A DNA stretch of 64,000 bases. Source: RPQJ01 sp963707145 (GTDB taxonomy: Bacteria; Pseudomonadota; Gammaproteobacteria; Steroidobacterales; Steroidobacteraceae). The position numbers were made by a program, and so were the translations under genes. Where the stretch lies: positions 868,001-932,000 of the forward strand of contig CAVPOQ010000008.1 in assembly GCA_963707145.1 (NCBI GenBank), in the 5' to 3' direction. Within the stretch, counting starts at the first letter, position 1; each line of letters opens with the position of its first letter. This document shows, piece after piece, positions 55,640 to 64,000 of this stretch. The notes under the pieces were generated by a model. The model made no database searches. It was not told the origin of the DNA and was given only the letters and a program-made list of their open reading frames with translations.

Positions 55640-55810
55640 GGCGCGGGACGGTGAGGAAATTCAATGGCTTACGGCACAGGACCGCAAGTGGGCCGCGGGA
55701 ATATGTAAAAGATCCCGACAGCGAGTCACTGGCCGGACTGGCTGCCACCCGTGGCCGGTGCGAACCGAGCGCTCATGCTTGTGCGCTCAGGGCGTCGCGG
55801 TGCTCAACCC

Positions 55811-56326
55811 TCACAGCCCATATCTGGAGAAGTCCATCTGCTCGCCGGCATTCGCCTGCAGCTCGGGCTGCGCGAGACTGGCCGACCAGACGTTTTCGAA
55901 ATGATCGACGTGGCGGCGGGCGATGCCCCGGTCGTCGACCTCCACGACGCCCGCCCAGCGCGAGGCCTGCGCCCGATACGCGATTGCCGTGTCGTCGGCG
56001 ACGATGTAGGCGCAGGCGTTGTCGCGGTGGTCGCCGAGCACCTTCCGCAGGTGGATGCAGCTCGAGAGGCGGCGGGCCATCTGCATGAACCGATGACCTG
56101 CGCGGGGGGGATGGCAGACCAATACCCGGACGCGCGCATGGCGCTGGGTCAGTACGAAGCGCTTCACCGGCTCCAGGAAGCAGTCGTGATCGTAGAGTGA
56201 CGGCTCGAAATCCGGCGTGTAGATACACAACGTGCGGCGGGCGTGCATCGCAATCTCGGTCACCGCGCCGCGGTAGTCCTCGAGTGTCGACACGACGCGC
56301 CTGCTCCCGGTGATTTCCAGCCACAT
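55811..56326 (-). CDS. DUF7931-type PLD-like-fold protein (171 aa)
   Basis: Its pattern matches the C-terminal domain of some gammaproteobacterial GNAT proteins (DUF7931): ARRTLCIYTPDFEPSLYDHD, VRVLVCHPPRAGHRF, RLSSCIHLRKVLGDH, AYIVADDTAIAYR and DHFENVWSAS. Here it stands alone without an acetyltransferase domain. The role is unknown. The next gene on the same strand is 32 bp downstream in sequence order. Confidence 0.72.
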   Translation of the reverse strand: MWLEITGSRRVVSTLEDYRGAVTEIAMHARRTLCIYTPDFEPSLYDHDCFLEPVKRFVLTQRHARVRVLVCHPPRAGHRFMQMARRLSSCIHLRKVLGDHRDNACAYIVADDTAIAYRAQASRWAGVVEVDDRGIARRHVDHFENVWSASLAQPELQANAGEQMDFSRYGL

Positions 56327-56358
56327 GCTCGATGCCTCGGCTCGCCCGCTGACGCGCG

Positions 56359-56814
56359 TCAGTTCAACGGCGACCGGGTGCCGCGGGCGGCGCTGGCCCT
56401 CAGTCCCGCGAGGTAGTGGCCCATGCGCCCATCGCCCTGCATGCAGGCCTGCACCGCGTCGGCGCCGGCCGATTCAAACAGGTCCCGCAGGCGCTGCTCC
56501 GCCCTGATCGGATCGACGTCGGACTGAATGCCGTCACCGAAGACGAGGGCGGCAACCTGCCGGAAGACCTGATTCCGGTCCGCTTCGGCATGGCGCTCAA
56601 GCAGGGCGCAAACCTCGAGGGTCGCGCCGATCGCGAACCACAGCAGCCAGAGCCGCCCCGGGTCATACGCGGCAACGAGCTCTGGCTCCTCCTGCAGGGC
56701 CCGGTCACGCTCCGACTCAATCAGTTGCGTCAGTGCCTCGACCGCCGGGTCTGCCGGCAGGTCGTGACCGGCCAGTTCGAACGACCGTCGGCGGGGCCCT
56801 GTGCTGTCCATCAT
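56359..56814 (-). CDS. Hypothetical helical protein (151 aa)
   Basis: A mostly helical protein starting MMDSTGPRRRSFELAGHDLP, with LVAAYDPGRLWLLWFAIGAT, ERHAEADRNQVFRQVAALVF and QACMQGDGRMGHYL. I do not recognise the family. It precedes the DUF7931 gene in the same direction with a 32-bp gap, and the two may be an operon. Confidence 0.6.
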   Translation of the reverse strand: MMDSTGPRRRSFELAGHDLPADPAVEALTQLIESERDRALQEEPELVAAYDPGRLWLLWFAIGATLEVCALLERHAEADRNQVFRQVAALVFGDGIQSDVDPIRAEQRLRDLFESAGADAVQACMQGDGRMGHYLAGLRASAARGTRSPLN

Positions 56815-56986
56815 GGCGCGGCACAGTACTGGCTCGGCCGTCCGGGTTCTGGTCGCCGGACGGCAGCTTCTGGTCAGAAAACGTCAGCCCATCGGCAGCA
56901 GCGTCTCCGCCACCGACCGGAGCCCTCCCCTCGACTCCCAGTGCGCCATGCCGTAGGTTTCCACGATCCCCACCCGGAGCGCCCAC

Positions 56987-57334
56987 ATGCCCCTCGTCCA
57001 TCGCCCGCACCGCGGCCTGCTGCTCGTCGCGGCCCTCGCGCTCCCGCTCGCCGCCTCCGCGCAGACCACCTACAAGGTGCAGGTGGACACCCTGCTCGAC
57101 GGCGCCGACGTCAAGGTGGACTACACGCCCTACGACGGCATGCTGATCGTGACGCTCGAGAATATCGGCGAGGTCCGCGCACGCTGCGATCTCGTGTTCG
57201 ACCCCTCGCCGCAGATCCTTTCGCGCAAGACGAAGTTCGTCGACCCGGGCAAGAAAGTGACGGGCGAACTGCGCGCCACGCAGACGTGGTTCTCGGTGCA
57301 CGTGGACGTGAAGTGCACCGCGGCACCGAAGTGA
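56987..57334 (+). CDS. Small exported hypothetical protein (115 aa)
   Basis: A signal peptide ending AASAQ, then a single beta-sandwich-like domain (TTYKVQVDTLLDGADVKVDY, VTLENIGEVRARCDLVFDPS and FSVHVDVKC), with two cysteines able to form a disulphide. No family known to me. It is convergent with the SNase gene. Confidence 0.65.
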   Translation: MPLVHRPHRGLLLVAALALPLAASAQTTYKVQVDTLLDGADVKVDYTPYDGMLIVTLENIGEVRARCDLVFDPSPQILSRKTKFVDPGKKVTGELRATQTWFSVHVDVKCTAAPK

Positions 57335-57349
57335 CGCCCACCGCGTGGC

Positions 57350-57913
57350 TCACTTGCCGAGGCTCTGCACGCACTCGGCCACGGTCTCCTTCGAGTAGTC
57401 GGTGAACGGCTGGCGGCGCGTCTCGCGCCGCCGCCACTCCCACGGCGCGACCCATTGCTCGCGCGGCAGCGCCCACAGCCCGCGGGCGTGCCGCCGCGCC
57501 TGCTGCTCGCGCGCGCAGGAAGCGGCTTCCGGCGCGTAGTGGCGATACACCCACGCGTTGCCGGTCTCGAGCAACTCGGCGTTCACGTCCCGGCCGTCGA
57601 GCCACAGCCGCGCGATCAGCCGGTGGTACTGGTCCTGCTCGACCGGCTCGATCGCGACGGTCTCCAGGTACACCAGCCGCGACAGCGCGCGCCGCGCGGC
57701 CCTGCCATAGGGCTGGTCGCGCTCGGGCGCGTCGACGCCGTGCAGCCGGACGCGGATCATCCCGGACTCGAGCCGCACGTCCACCGTGTCGCCGTCGACG
57801 ACCCCCACCACCCTGCCGGAGAGACGCGGCAGTTCCTCGCGCGGAGGCTCGGCACGGCCGGGCTCGGCCACGACCGCCAGCACGGCGAGCAGCACGAGCA
57901 GCGGGGCACGCAT
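57350..57913 (-). CDS. Exported SNase-like (thermonuclease) protein
   Basis: A 187-residue nuclease with a signal peptide (hydrophobic LLVLLAVLAVVAE) and an SNase core: VGVVDGDTVDVRLESGMIRV, RLHGVDAPERDQPYG, and DQYHRLIARLWLDGRDVNAE. Met at 57913. It shares the C-terminal pattern (PWEWRRRE, then YSKETVAECV) with the frameshifted lipoprotein at 5597-6495, so the two are paralogues. Periplasmic or secreted nuclease activity is likely. Confidence 0.87.
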   Translation of the reverse strand: MRAPLLVLLAVLAVVAEPGRAEPPREELPRLSGRVVGVVDGDTVDVRLESGMIRVRLHGVDAPERDQPYGRAARRALSRLVYLETVAIEPVEQDQYHRLIARLWLDGRDVNAELLETGNAWVYRHYAPEAASCAREQQARRHARGLWALPREQWVAPWEWRRRETRRQPFTDYSKETVAECVQSLGK

Positions 57914-58072
57914 GGGCAGTCGGGGCACGCGAATCCTGGGCAGACCAAGAGCGGATTGGCCGAGAGTATGTCGGACCCGCGCCGCGGGTCGCAGGGAGTT
58001 CGCCGGCCGCGATGGCGGGGGGCTTTTCCGTTCTGGGATGATGCAGGCCCGCCCCCGTCACCGGAGAATTCC

Positions 58073-58924
58073 ATGGCCCGACTCGACGGCAAGGTCTGCA
58101 TCGTCACCGGCGGCACCAGCGGCATCGGCCGCTGCACGGCCGAGGTCTTCGCGGCGCACGGCGCCCGCGTGGTGATCGCGGGACGGCGCGAGGCGGAGGG
58201 CCGCGCCGTGGCGGATGCACTCGGTGCCGCCTGCGACTTCGTTCGCACGGATGTCACCGACGAGGCGCAGGTCCGCGGGCTCGTCGAGTTCACGGTCGCG
58301 AAGCACGGCCGCGTGGACTGCCTGTTCAACAACGCCGGCGGCCCCGCGCCGCCGGGCGGCATCGAGAGCATCACGGTCGAGGGCTTCGACGCCGCGATCG
58401 CCACGCTGCTGCGCTCGGTGCTCCTCGGCATGAAGCACGTCGCACCCGTGATGATGCAGCAGCGCTCCGGCAGCATCATCAACAACGGCTCGGTGGCGGG
58501 GCTGCGCGCCGGGCTCTCCTCGTCGCTGGTCTACTCGGCCGCCAAGGCCGCGGTGATCCACCTCACGCGCTGCGTCGCGATGCAACTGGGCGAGCAGGGC
58601 GTGCGTGTGAATTCCATCTCCCCGGGCGGCATCGCCACGGGCATGTTCGGCAAGGTGGCGGGCCTGCCGACAGAGAAGGCGGAGCAGACGGTCGCGGTCG
58701 CGAAGGTCGCGCTGGCGGCGATGCAGCCGATCCCGCGCGCGGGGTTGCCCGAGGACATCGCGCAGGCTGCCGTGTTTCTCGCCGGCGACGATTCCACCTT
58801 CGTCAACGGCCACGACTTCGTCGTCGACGGCGGCCTGATCGGCGGCCATCGCTGGAGCCAGCAGCAGGAGCGTCTGCAGGCGCTGCGCGCGGCGATGCTC
58901 GCACAGGCCGGCTCCGCAGGCTGA
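58073..58924 (+). CDS. Short-chain dehydrogenase/reductase (SDR)
   Basis: A 283-residue classical SDR. NAD(P)-binding TGGTSGIG near residue 12, NNAGG, catalytic Ser in NNGSVAGLRAG, and YSAAK for the Tyr/Lys. The C-terminus VNSISPGGIATGMFG and FVVDGGLIGGHRW is typical. The substrate is not predictable. A ribosome site (GGAG) precedes the ATG at 58073. Confidence 0.92.
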   Translation: MARLDGKVCIVTGGTSGIGRCTAEVFAAHGARVVIAGRREAEGRAVADALGAACDFVRTDVTDEAQVRGLVEFTVAKHGRVDCLFNNAGGPAPPGGIESITVEGFDAAIATLLRSVLLGMKHVAPVMMQQRSGSIINNGSVAGLRAGLSSSLVYSAAKAAVIHLTRCVAMQLGEQGVRVNSISPGGIATGMFGKVAGLPTEKAEQTVAVAKVALAAMQPIPRAGLPEDIAQAAVFLAGDDSTFVNGHDFVVDGGLIGGHRWSQQQERLQALRAAMLAQAGSAG

Positions 58925-58969
58925 ATCGGAGCCAGGCGGGGTCGTGATCTGCCGTCGCGGGGGCGGCGC

Positions 58970-60415
58970 TCAGGCCTTCGACAGCCGCGCCGTCGCCTCG
59001 CGCGCGGCCCGCTCGCCCGACTCCATCGCGCCTTCCATGCCGCGCGAGTAGAGGGCGGTCTGCTCGCCGCAGAAGTGCACCCGCCCGTGCGGCTGCAGCA
59101 TCGCGGGCATGAACGTCGTCACCGTGCCCGGCGCGAAATAGGCCCAGGCACCCGCCGCGTGCGGATCCGCCGTCCACGAGTGCTGCGCGGCCACGCGCAG
59201 CTTGCCCCTGGCCGCCGGGCGCATGCGCTCGATCTCCGTGATCACGAAGCGTGCGGTGCCGTCGCGTCCGAGGCGGTCGAGGTGCGCGGACTTCCGGCCG
59301 TAGGCCGTCACCAGCAGGCTCGCGACCTCGTCGTCCGTCGGGCTGCGGGGAATGGCGAACACGCGCCCGGCCGGGCTGTCGGTCCACATCGCGGGCGGCA
59401 GGCCGTCGTCGGTCCAGAACGGCTTCGAGGCCACGAGCGCGACCTGGGTGATCATCTGGGTCGGCAGCGTCTTCACCGCCTGCGCCTGCGCCCCGGCCAG
59501 CGGGGGGTCGAAGCGCACCTGACGCAGCGTCGAGTAGGGCAGGGCGCAGACCGCGGCCTTGCCCGCGTAGCGCCGTCCGTCCTTCGTGTGCACGGTAACG
59601 CCCGTGGCGTCGCTCACGATGGCGCTCACCTGCTGGCCGAGCCGCACGCCGCCCTTGAGGCGCTTCGCCATGCCCTCCGGGATCTGCTGGTTGCCACCCT
59701 TCGCCTTGTAGACGGCGGGCTTCACGCTGCGCTGCGCGCGCTGGAACGCCTCGACGAACCCGAGCATCAGCGCCGAGACGTCGCGCGCGCTGCTGCCATA
59801 GCTGGTGTTGGTGTCGTAGGCGAGCTCGATCATCGCCTCGGTCGCGCCCTGCGCCTTCAGGAATTCGTGCATGGACACGTCGTCCGCGGCATGCGCCGGC
59901 GCGAACCAGCCGTCCACGGTCTTGAGCGGATTGCCCTTGGCCATCGCCATCGGCGCGTACTGCCACGGCATCGTCTCGCGCAGCCCGTCGGGAAAGGGAT
60001 TGCGCGGCGACTTCGGCCACTCGACCTTCGGGATCGCACGGCCGTCGAGCACCAGCGTCACGTCGGGATTGCGCTGCGCCTGCGGCAGCTGGTCCTCGAG
60101 CGTCACCCCGGCGAGCGCCGCGGCCGCCACGACGCGACCGTAGCCGCTGCCGATGCTCTGACCGCCGGCCTCGGGCTCGCCCGGCACGTCGGCGAACGTC
60201 AGGATCTTGCCACCGACGCGCCCGCGCGCCTCGAGCACGATCGCGGAGTGGCCTGCCCACTCGACCCCGAGCGCGGCCTGCAGCCCGGCGAAGCCGGCGC
60301 CCACGACGATCACGTCGGCGGTGTCGGTGGCCGCCCATGCGGGACGGCGAGGCAGCGCGGCGAGGCCGGCGGCCACGGCGGAACGGACCAGGAAGTCACG
60401 ACGGCTGATCGTCAT
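58970..60415 (-). CDS. Tat-exported FAD-dependent amine oxidase
   Basis: A 481-residue flavoprotein with a twin-arginine signal (SRRDFLVRSAVAAG) and the FAD-binding VIVVGAGFAGLQAALGVEWA, then ARGRVGGKI. The C-terminal GRVHFCGEQTALYSRGMEGA is typical of flavin monoamine oxidases. It probably oxidises an amine in the periplasm. Met at 60415 gives the Tat signal. Confidence 0.9.
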   Translation of the reverse strand: MTISRRDFLVRSAVAAGLAALPRRPAWAATDTADVIVVGAGFAGLQAALGVEWAGHSAIVLEARGRVGGKILTFADVPGEPEAGGQSIGSGYGRVVAAAALAGVTLEDQLPQAQRNPDVTLVLDGRAIPKVEWPKSPRNPFPDGLRETMPWQYAPMAMAKGNPLKTVDGWFAPAHAADDVSMHEFLKAQGATEAMIELAYDTNTSYGSSARDVSALMLGFVEAFQRAQRSVKPAVYKAKGGNQQIPEGMAKRLKGGVRLGQQVSAIVSDATGVTVHTKDGRRYAGKAAVCALPYSTLRQVRFDPPLAGAQAQAVKTLPTQMITQVALVASKPFWTDDGLPPAMWTDSPAGRVFAIPRSPTDDEVASLLVTAYGRKSAHLDRLGRDGTARFVITEIERMRPAARGKLRVAAQHSWTADPHAAGAWAYFAPGTVTTFMPAMLQPHGRVHFCGEQTALYSRGMEGAMESGERAAREATARLSKA

Positions 60416-60515
60416 GGCGGACACCTCCGGCGTTGCGTGAGTCGCTGACGTGCGCGCACTCTCGGCGCAGCCGGGCCGGCCGTCCATCCGTAGGCCTACC
60501 GACCCGACGCCGGCC

Positions 60516-62561
60516 TCACAAGGCAGCCGCGAGCCGCGTCCCCTGCTCGATGGCGCGCTTGGCGTCGAGCTCCGTGGCCACGTCGGCCCCGCCGATCAGG
60601 TGCACGTTCACGCCCTGTTCGCGCAGCGGTGCGGCGAGTTCGCGCGCCGGCTCCTGCCCTGCGCACAGCACGACTGTGTCCACCTCGATCAGCATCGGCT
60701 TCTCGTGCGCCTCGCCGAAGCTCACGTGCAGGCCGCGCTCGTCGATGCGTTCGTAGTTCACGCCGCCGATCATCTCGACGCGCTTCATCCTGAGCGCCGC
60801 CCGGTGGATCCAGCCGGTGGTCTTGCCGAGCCCCTTGCCGAGCGGTGCGGCCTTGCGCTGCAGGAGATAAACCTTGCGCGACGGAGGCGCGATCTCGGGC
60901 TTGCCGAGTCCGCCGCGCGCGACGGCCGGATCCGCCACGCCCCACTCGCGCAGCCAGGCCGCGGTGTCGAGCGTCGTGGAGTGGCCCTCGCTCACGAGGT
61001 ACTCGCTCACGTCGAAGCCGATGCCGCCCGCGCCCACCACGGCGACGCGCTGGCCTGCGGGACGGCCGTTCAGCAGCAGGTCGACGTAGGAGATGACCCT
61101 GCCGGACGCGCGGTGCTCGTCGTCGCCCTCGATGCGCGGGTCGCGAGGCGTGACGCCGGTGGCGAGCACGACCTCGTCGTAGCCGCCGATCGCGAGTTCC
61201 GCGGCGGTGACCCTGCGGCCGAGCGCGAGGCGCACGCCCGTGACCTCGATGCGGCGGCGGAAGTAGCGCAGCGTCTCGTGGAACTCCTCCTTGCCCGGAA
61301 TGCGCTTTGCCATGTTGAACTGGCCGCCGATCGCCGTGGACGCCTCGAAGAGGTCCACCGCGTGGCCGCGCTCCGCGAGGGTCGTGGCGCAGGCGAGGCC
61401 CGCGGGGCCCGCTCCCACGACCGCGATGCGCCGGCGGCGCGCCGCAGGAGCGATCACCAGTTCCGTCTCGTAGGCGGCGCGCGGGTTGACGAGGCAGGAG
61501 GCCACCTTGCGCTGGAAGACGTGGTCGAGGCACGCCTGGTTGCAGGCGATGCAGGTGTTGATCTCGTCGGCTCGCCCCTGCGCGGCCTTGTTCACGAACT
61601 CCGCGTCGGCCAGCAGCGGGCGTGCCATCGACACCATGTCGGCGCAGCCCTCGGCGAGCACCTGCTCGGCCACGTCGGGCACGTTGATGCGGTTCGTGGT
61701 GCACAGCGGGATCGCGACCTCGCCCTTGAGCTTCTTCGTCACCCAGGCGAAGGCCGCGCGCGGCACCGAGGTCGCGATCGTCGGGATCCGCGCCTCGTGC
61801 CAGCCGATGCCGGTGTTGATGATCGTCGCACCGGCGCGCTCGATGGCTTTCGCGAGCTGTACGACCTCGTCCCAGCTGCTGCCGTCCGGCACGAGGTCGA
61901 GCATCGAGAGTCGGTAGACGATGATGAAGTCGCGCCCGACGGCCTCGCGCGTGCGCGCGACGATCTCGACCGGCAGGCGCATGCGGTTTTCGTAGCTGCC
62001 GCCCCATCGGTCGGTGCGGTGGTTGGTGTGGGCGGCCACGAACTGGTTGATGAAGTAGCCCTCGGAGCCCATCACCTCGACGCCGTCGTAGCCCGCCTCG
62101 CGCGCGAGCTTCGCGCAGCGCACGAAGCCGCGGATCTGGCGCTCCACGCCGCGCGCGGACAGCGCCCGCGGCGTGAACGGCGAGATCGGGGACTTGATGC
62201 GCGACGGGGCCACCGCGAGCGGGTGGTAGCCGTAGCGGCCGGTGTGCAGGATCTGCAGCGCGATCGCCCCGCCCTCGGCGTGCACCGCGTCGGTGATCGG
62301 GCGGTGCCTGCGCGCCGCGGCGCTCGTGGCGAGGCGACCGGCGAACGGCGAGGCCCAGCCCTCGACGTTGGGCGCGAAGCCGCCGGTGACGATCAGCCCC
62401 ACGCCGCCGCGCGCCCGCTCGGCGAAGTAGGCCGTCAGGCGCGGGAAGTGCTTCGGGTCGTCCTCGAGCCCCGTGTGCATCGAGCCCATCAGCACGCGGT
62501 TGCGCAGACGGGTGAATCCGAGGTCGAGCGGGGCGAGAAGATGCGGGTACGCGCTGGTCAT
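60516..62561 (-). CDS. fadH: 2,4-dienoyl-CoA reductase / NADH:flavin oxidoreductase
   Basis: A 681-residue multidomain enzyme: an old-yellow-enzyme TIM barrel (1-340; YFINQFVAAHTNHRTDRWGG), a 4Fe-4S site (CIACNQACLDHVF, then CLVNP), and FAD and NAD domains (IAVVGAGPAGLACATTLAER and VAVVGAGGIGFDVSEYL). The length and motifs match FadH, which reduces the 4,5-double bond of dienoyl-CoA in unsaturated fatty-acid oxidation. Confidence 0.92.
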   Translation of the reverse strand: MTSAYPHLLAPLDLGFTRLRNRVLMGSMHTGLEDDPKHFPRLTAYFAERARGGVGLIVTGGFAPNVEGWASPFAGRLATSAAARRHRPITDAVHAEGGAIALQILHTGRYGYHPLAVAPSRIKSPISPFTPRALSARGVERQIRGFVRCAKLAREAGYDGVEVMGSEGYFINQFVAAHTNHRTDRWGGSYENRMRLPVEIVARTREAVGRDFIIVYRLSMLDLVPDGSSWDEVVQLAKAIERAGATIINTGIGWHEARIPTIATSVPRAAFAWVTKKLKGEVAIPLCTTNRINVPDVAEQVLAEGCADMVSMARPLLADAEFVNKAAQGRADEINTCIACNQACLDHVFQRKVASCLVNPRAAYETELVIAPAARRRRIAVVGAGPAGLACATTLAERGHAVDLFEASTAIGGQFNMAKRIPGKEEFHETLRYFRRRIEVTGVRLALGRRVTAAELAIGGYDEVVLATGVTPRDPRIEGDDEHRASGRVISYVDLLLNGRPAGQRVAVVGAGGIGFDVSEYLVSEGHSTTLDTAAWLREWGVADPAVARGGLGKPEIAPPSRKVYLLQRKAAPLGKGLGKTTGWIHRAALRMKRVEMIGGVNYERIDERGLHVSFGEAHEKPMLIEVDTVVLCAGQEPARELAAPLREQGVNVHLIGGADVATELDAKRAIEQGTRLAAAL

Positions 62562-62649
62562 GAATGTGCCGTCGGGCTGCGATGAGGGGTCCGATCGGGC
62601 ATTATTTCACCGCGGCACGCCCGCTGCCGACCTACGCTCCCCCCGGCCG

Positions 62650-63999
62650 ATGACCACCCACTCCCACGACCTCATCCGTGTCCGCGGCGCGCGGCAGAAC
62701 AACCTGCGTGCGCTCGACCTCGACATCCCGCTCCGGCAGCTGGTGGTGGTCACCGGCGTGTCGGGCTCGGGGAAGTCCTCGCTGGTCTTCGACACGGTCT
62801 ACGCCGAGGGCCAGCGCCGCTACGTCGAGACGTTCTCGCCCTACGCGCGACAGTTCCTCGACCGTATGGACAAGCCGCAGGTGGACCGCATCGAGGGCAT
62901 CCCGCCCGCGATCGCCATCGACCAGACCAACCCGGTGCGCACCTCCCGCTCGACGGTGGGCACCATGACCGAGCTCAACGACCACCTGAAGCTGCTCTAC
63001 GCGCGCGCGGCGCGGCTGTTCTGCAGCGGCTGCGGGCAGCCCGTGCGCCGCGACACGCCCGAGAGCATCGCCGCGGAGCTGCGCGCCCGGGCGGCTGCGG
63101 CCGGCGATCCGCGGCTGGTGGTGAGCTTCCCCGTAGCGGTGCCGAAGAACTTCAGCGAGGCCGAGGTGCTGAAGCTGCTCGAGCAGCAGGGCTATACGCG
63201 CATCCACGCGCGCAGCGAGGCCGGGCTCGAAGTCGTGCAGGACCGCTTCCGCGCGGGCAGCGTCGACGGCAGCCGGATGCTCGAGGCGCTCGAGGCCGCG
63301 ATGCGGGTCGGGCGCGGGCGCGTGGACGTGCGGGTCGAGGACGGCTCCACCTGGAAGTTCTCGGCCGACCTGCACTGCGCGACCTGCGACATCCATTACC
63401 GGGATCCGGTGCCGAGCATGTTCTCGTTCAACTCGCCGCTCGGCGCGTGCGAGACCTGCCGCGGCTTCGGGCGGGTGATCGGCGTGGACTGGGGCCTCGT
63501 GGTCCCCGATGCGACGAAGTCGCTGCGCGGCGGCGCAATCCGCCCCTGGCAGACGCAGGCCTACCGCGAGTGCCAGGACGATCTCGTGAAGTTCGCGCGC
63601 AGGCGCGGCGTGCCGCTCGACGTGCCGTGGCGCGAGCTCGCCGAGGAGCAGCGCCGCTGGGTGCTCGACGGCGAGGGGCCGTGGGAGAAGAAGGTCTGGT
63701 ACGGGGCGAAGCGCTTCTTCCAGTGGCTCGAGGGACGCAGCTACAAGATGCACATCCGCGTGCTGCTGTCGAAGTACCGCAGCTACACGGCGTGCGCGGA
63801 CTGCGGCGGGGCGCGCCTCAAGCCCGAGGCGCTGCTGTGGCGGCTCGGGTCCGACGAGCCGGCGAACGCAACGGCCGAGGCGGCGGCAGCGGGAGCCGGG
63901 AGCGTCGGCGGGGGCAGGGCTCAACATCCACGACCTCATGCTGCTGCCAATCGACCGTGTGGGCGGCTTCTTCGCGACGCTCGCGCTGCCGAAGCCGCT
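62650..63999 (+). CDS. uvrA: Excinuclease ABC subunit UvrA (3' end beyond window, frameshift near 63912)
   Basis: The N-terminal 440 residues or so of UvrA, the damage-recognition ATPase of nucleotide-excision repair. Walker A is VVTGVSGSGKSSLVFDTVYA, the UvrA signature RQFLDRMDKPQVDRIEGIPP follows, and the first zinc module is visible (CSGCGQPV to CDIHY). After GSVGGG the frame goes wrong in a run of five G at 63910-63914; the expected GLNIHDLMLLPIDRVGGFFA continues one frame off. One extra G explains it. Divergent from fadH. Confidence 0.93.
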   Translation, partial: MTTHSHDLIRVRGARQNNLRALDLDIPLRQLVVVTGVSGSGKSSLVFDTVYAEGQRRYVETFSPYARQFLDRMDKPQVDRIEGIPPAIAIDQTNPVRTSRSTVGTMTELNDHLKLLYARAARLFCSGCGQPVRRDTPESIAAELRARAAAAGDPRLVVSFPVAVPKNFSEAEVLKLLEQQGYTRIHARSEAGLEVVQDRFRAGSVDGSRMLEALEAAMRVGRGRVDVRVEDGSTWKFSADLHCATCDIHYRDPVPSMFSFNSPLGACETCRGFGRVIGVDWGLVVPDATKSLRGGAIRPWQTQAYRECQDDLVKFARRRGVPLDVPWRELAEEQRRWVLDGEGPWEKKVWYGAKRFFQWLEGRSYKMHIRVLLSKYRSYTACADCGGARLKPEALLWRLGSDEPANATAEAAAAGAGSVGGGRAQHPRPHAAANRPCGRLLRDARAAEAA

Positions 64000-64000
64000 C

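Overview
The window is GC-rich bacterial chromosome, densely coded on both strands. The gene set (HrpB, HtpX, HutU/I/G, FadH, UvrA, a DUF485 plus acetate-type symporter pair, a DUF7931 protein, a PEP-CTERM protein) suggests a gammaproteobacterium of the Xanthomonadales/Steroidobacterales type. That placement is inferred from gene content only; I saw no rRNA, tRNA or CRISPR array.

Left end (1-18 kb), accessory. A truncated type I methylase (hsdM) is followed by a NERD/UvrD-type helicase. Next, at 3322-5591, lies an unusual element: IS481-like inverted repeats flanked by CTAG on both sides enclose a wrecked IS481 transposase and an integrase-less integron cassette array (four attC-like sites; GNAT, TspO/MBR and monooxygenase cassettes). 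Then come a frameshifted nuclease lipoprotein, a BNR propeller, a TumE-type toxin-antitoxin pair with a perfect palindromic operator touching the start codon, Ohr, a broken hydrolase, an amidohydrolase, a deoxyinosine glycosylase, an orphan PotF-like protein, a ferredoxin, an EamA remnant and a nucleotidyltransferase pair.

Middle (18-36 kb), mostly housekeeping. It holds a P-type ATPase, a DUF485/symporter/DUF294/exonuclease run that fits acetate uptake and its control, an NlpC/P60 protein coupled to hrpB, and several envelope proteins, a lipase and a phospholipase D.

36.7-41.8 kb, the most striking region. A tight minus-strand operon encodes a complete ubiquitin-like conjugation set: an E1-like adenylyltransferase, a beta-grasp modifier ending in Gly, an E2 with a canonical HPN and Cys, and a JAMM peptidase. 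Directly upstream in the same run are a membrane-anchored zinc-ribbon protein and a secretin-N-like exported protein, translationally linked to an L-threonine aldolase. The core matches the known Bil-type (bacterial ISG15-like) antiphage logic; the upstream partners look new.

Right end (42-64 kb). It contains a histidine-utilisation operon (hutU, hutI, hutG, led by a coupled lipoprotein and split by a 31-bp inverted repeat), HtpX, a MazG-like enzyme, a large exported BNR protein, a CHRD/PEP-CTERM protein with a sigma-54-type promoter, a second SNase-like nuclease, an SDR, a flavin amine oxidase, FadH and the start of uvrA.

At least nine single-base frameshifts occur in otherwise conserved genes, often in G/C runs. 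This is more likely assembly error than gene decay, and it should be kept in mind for every broken call.
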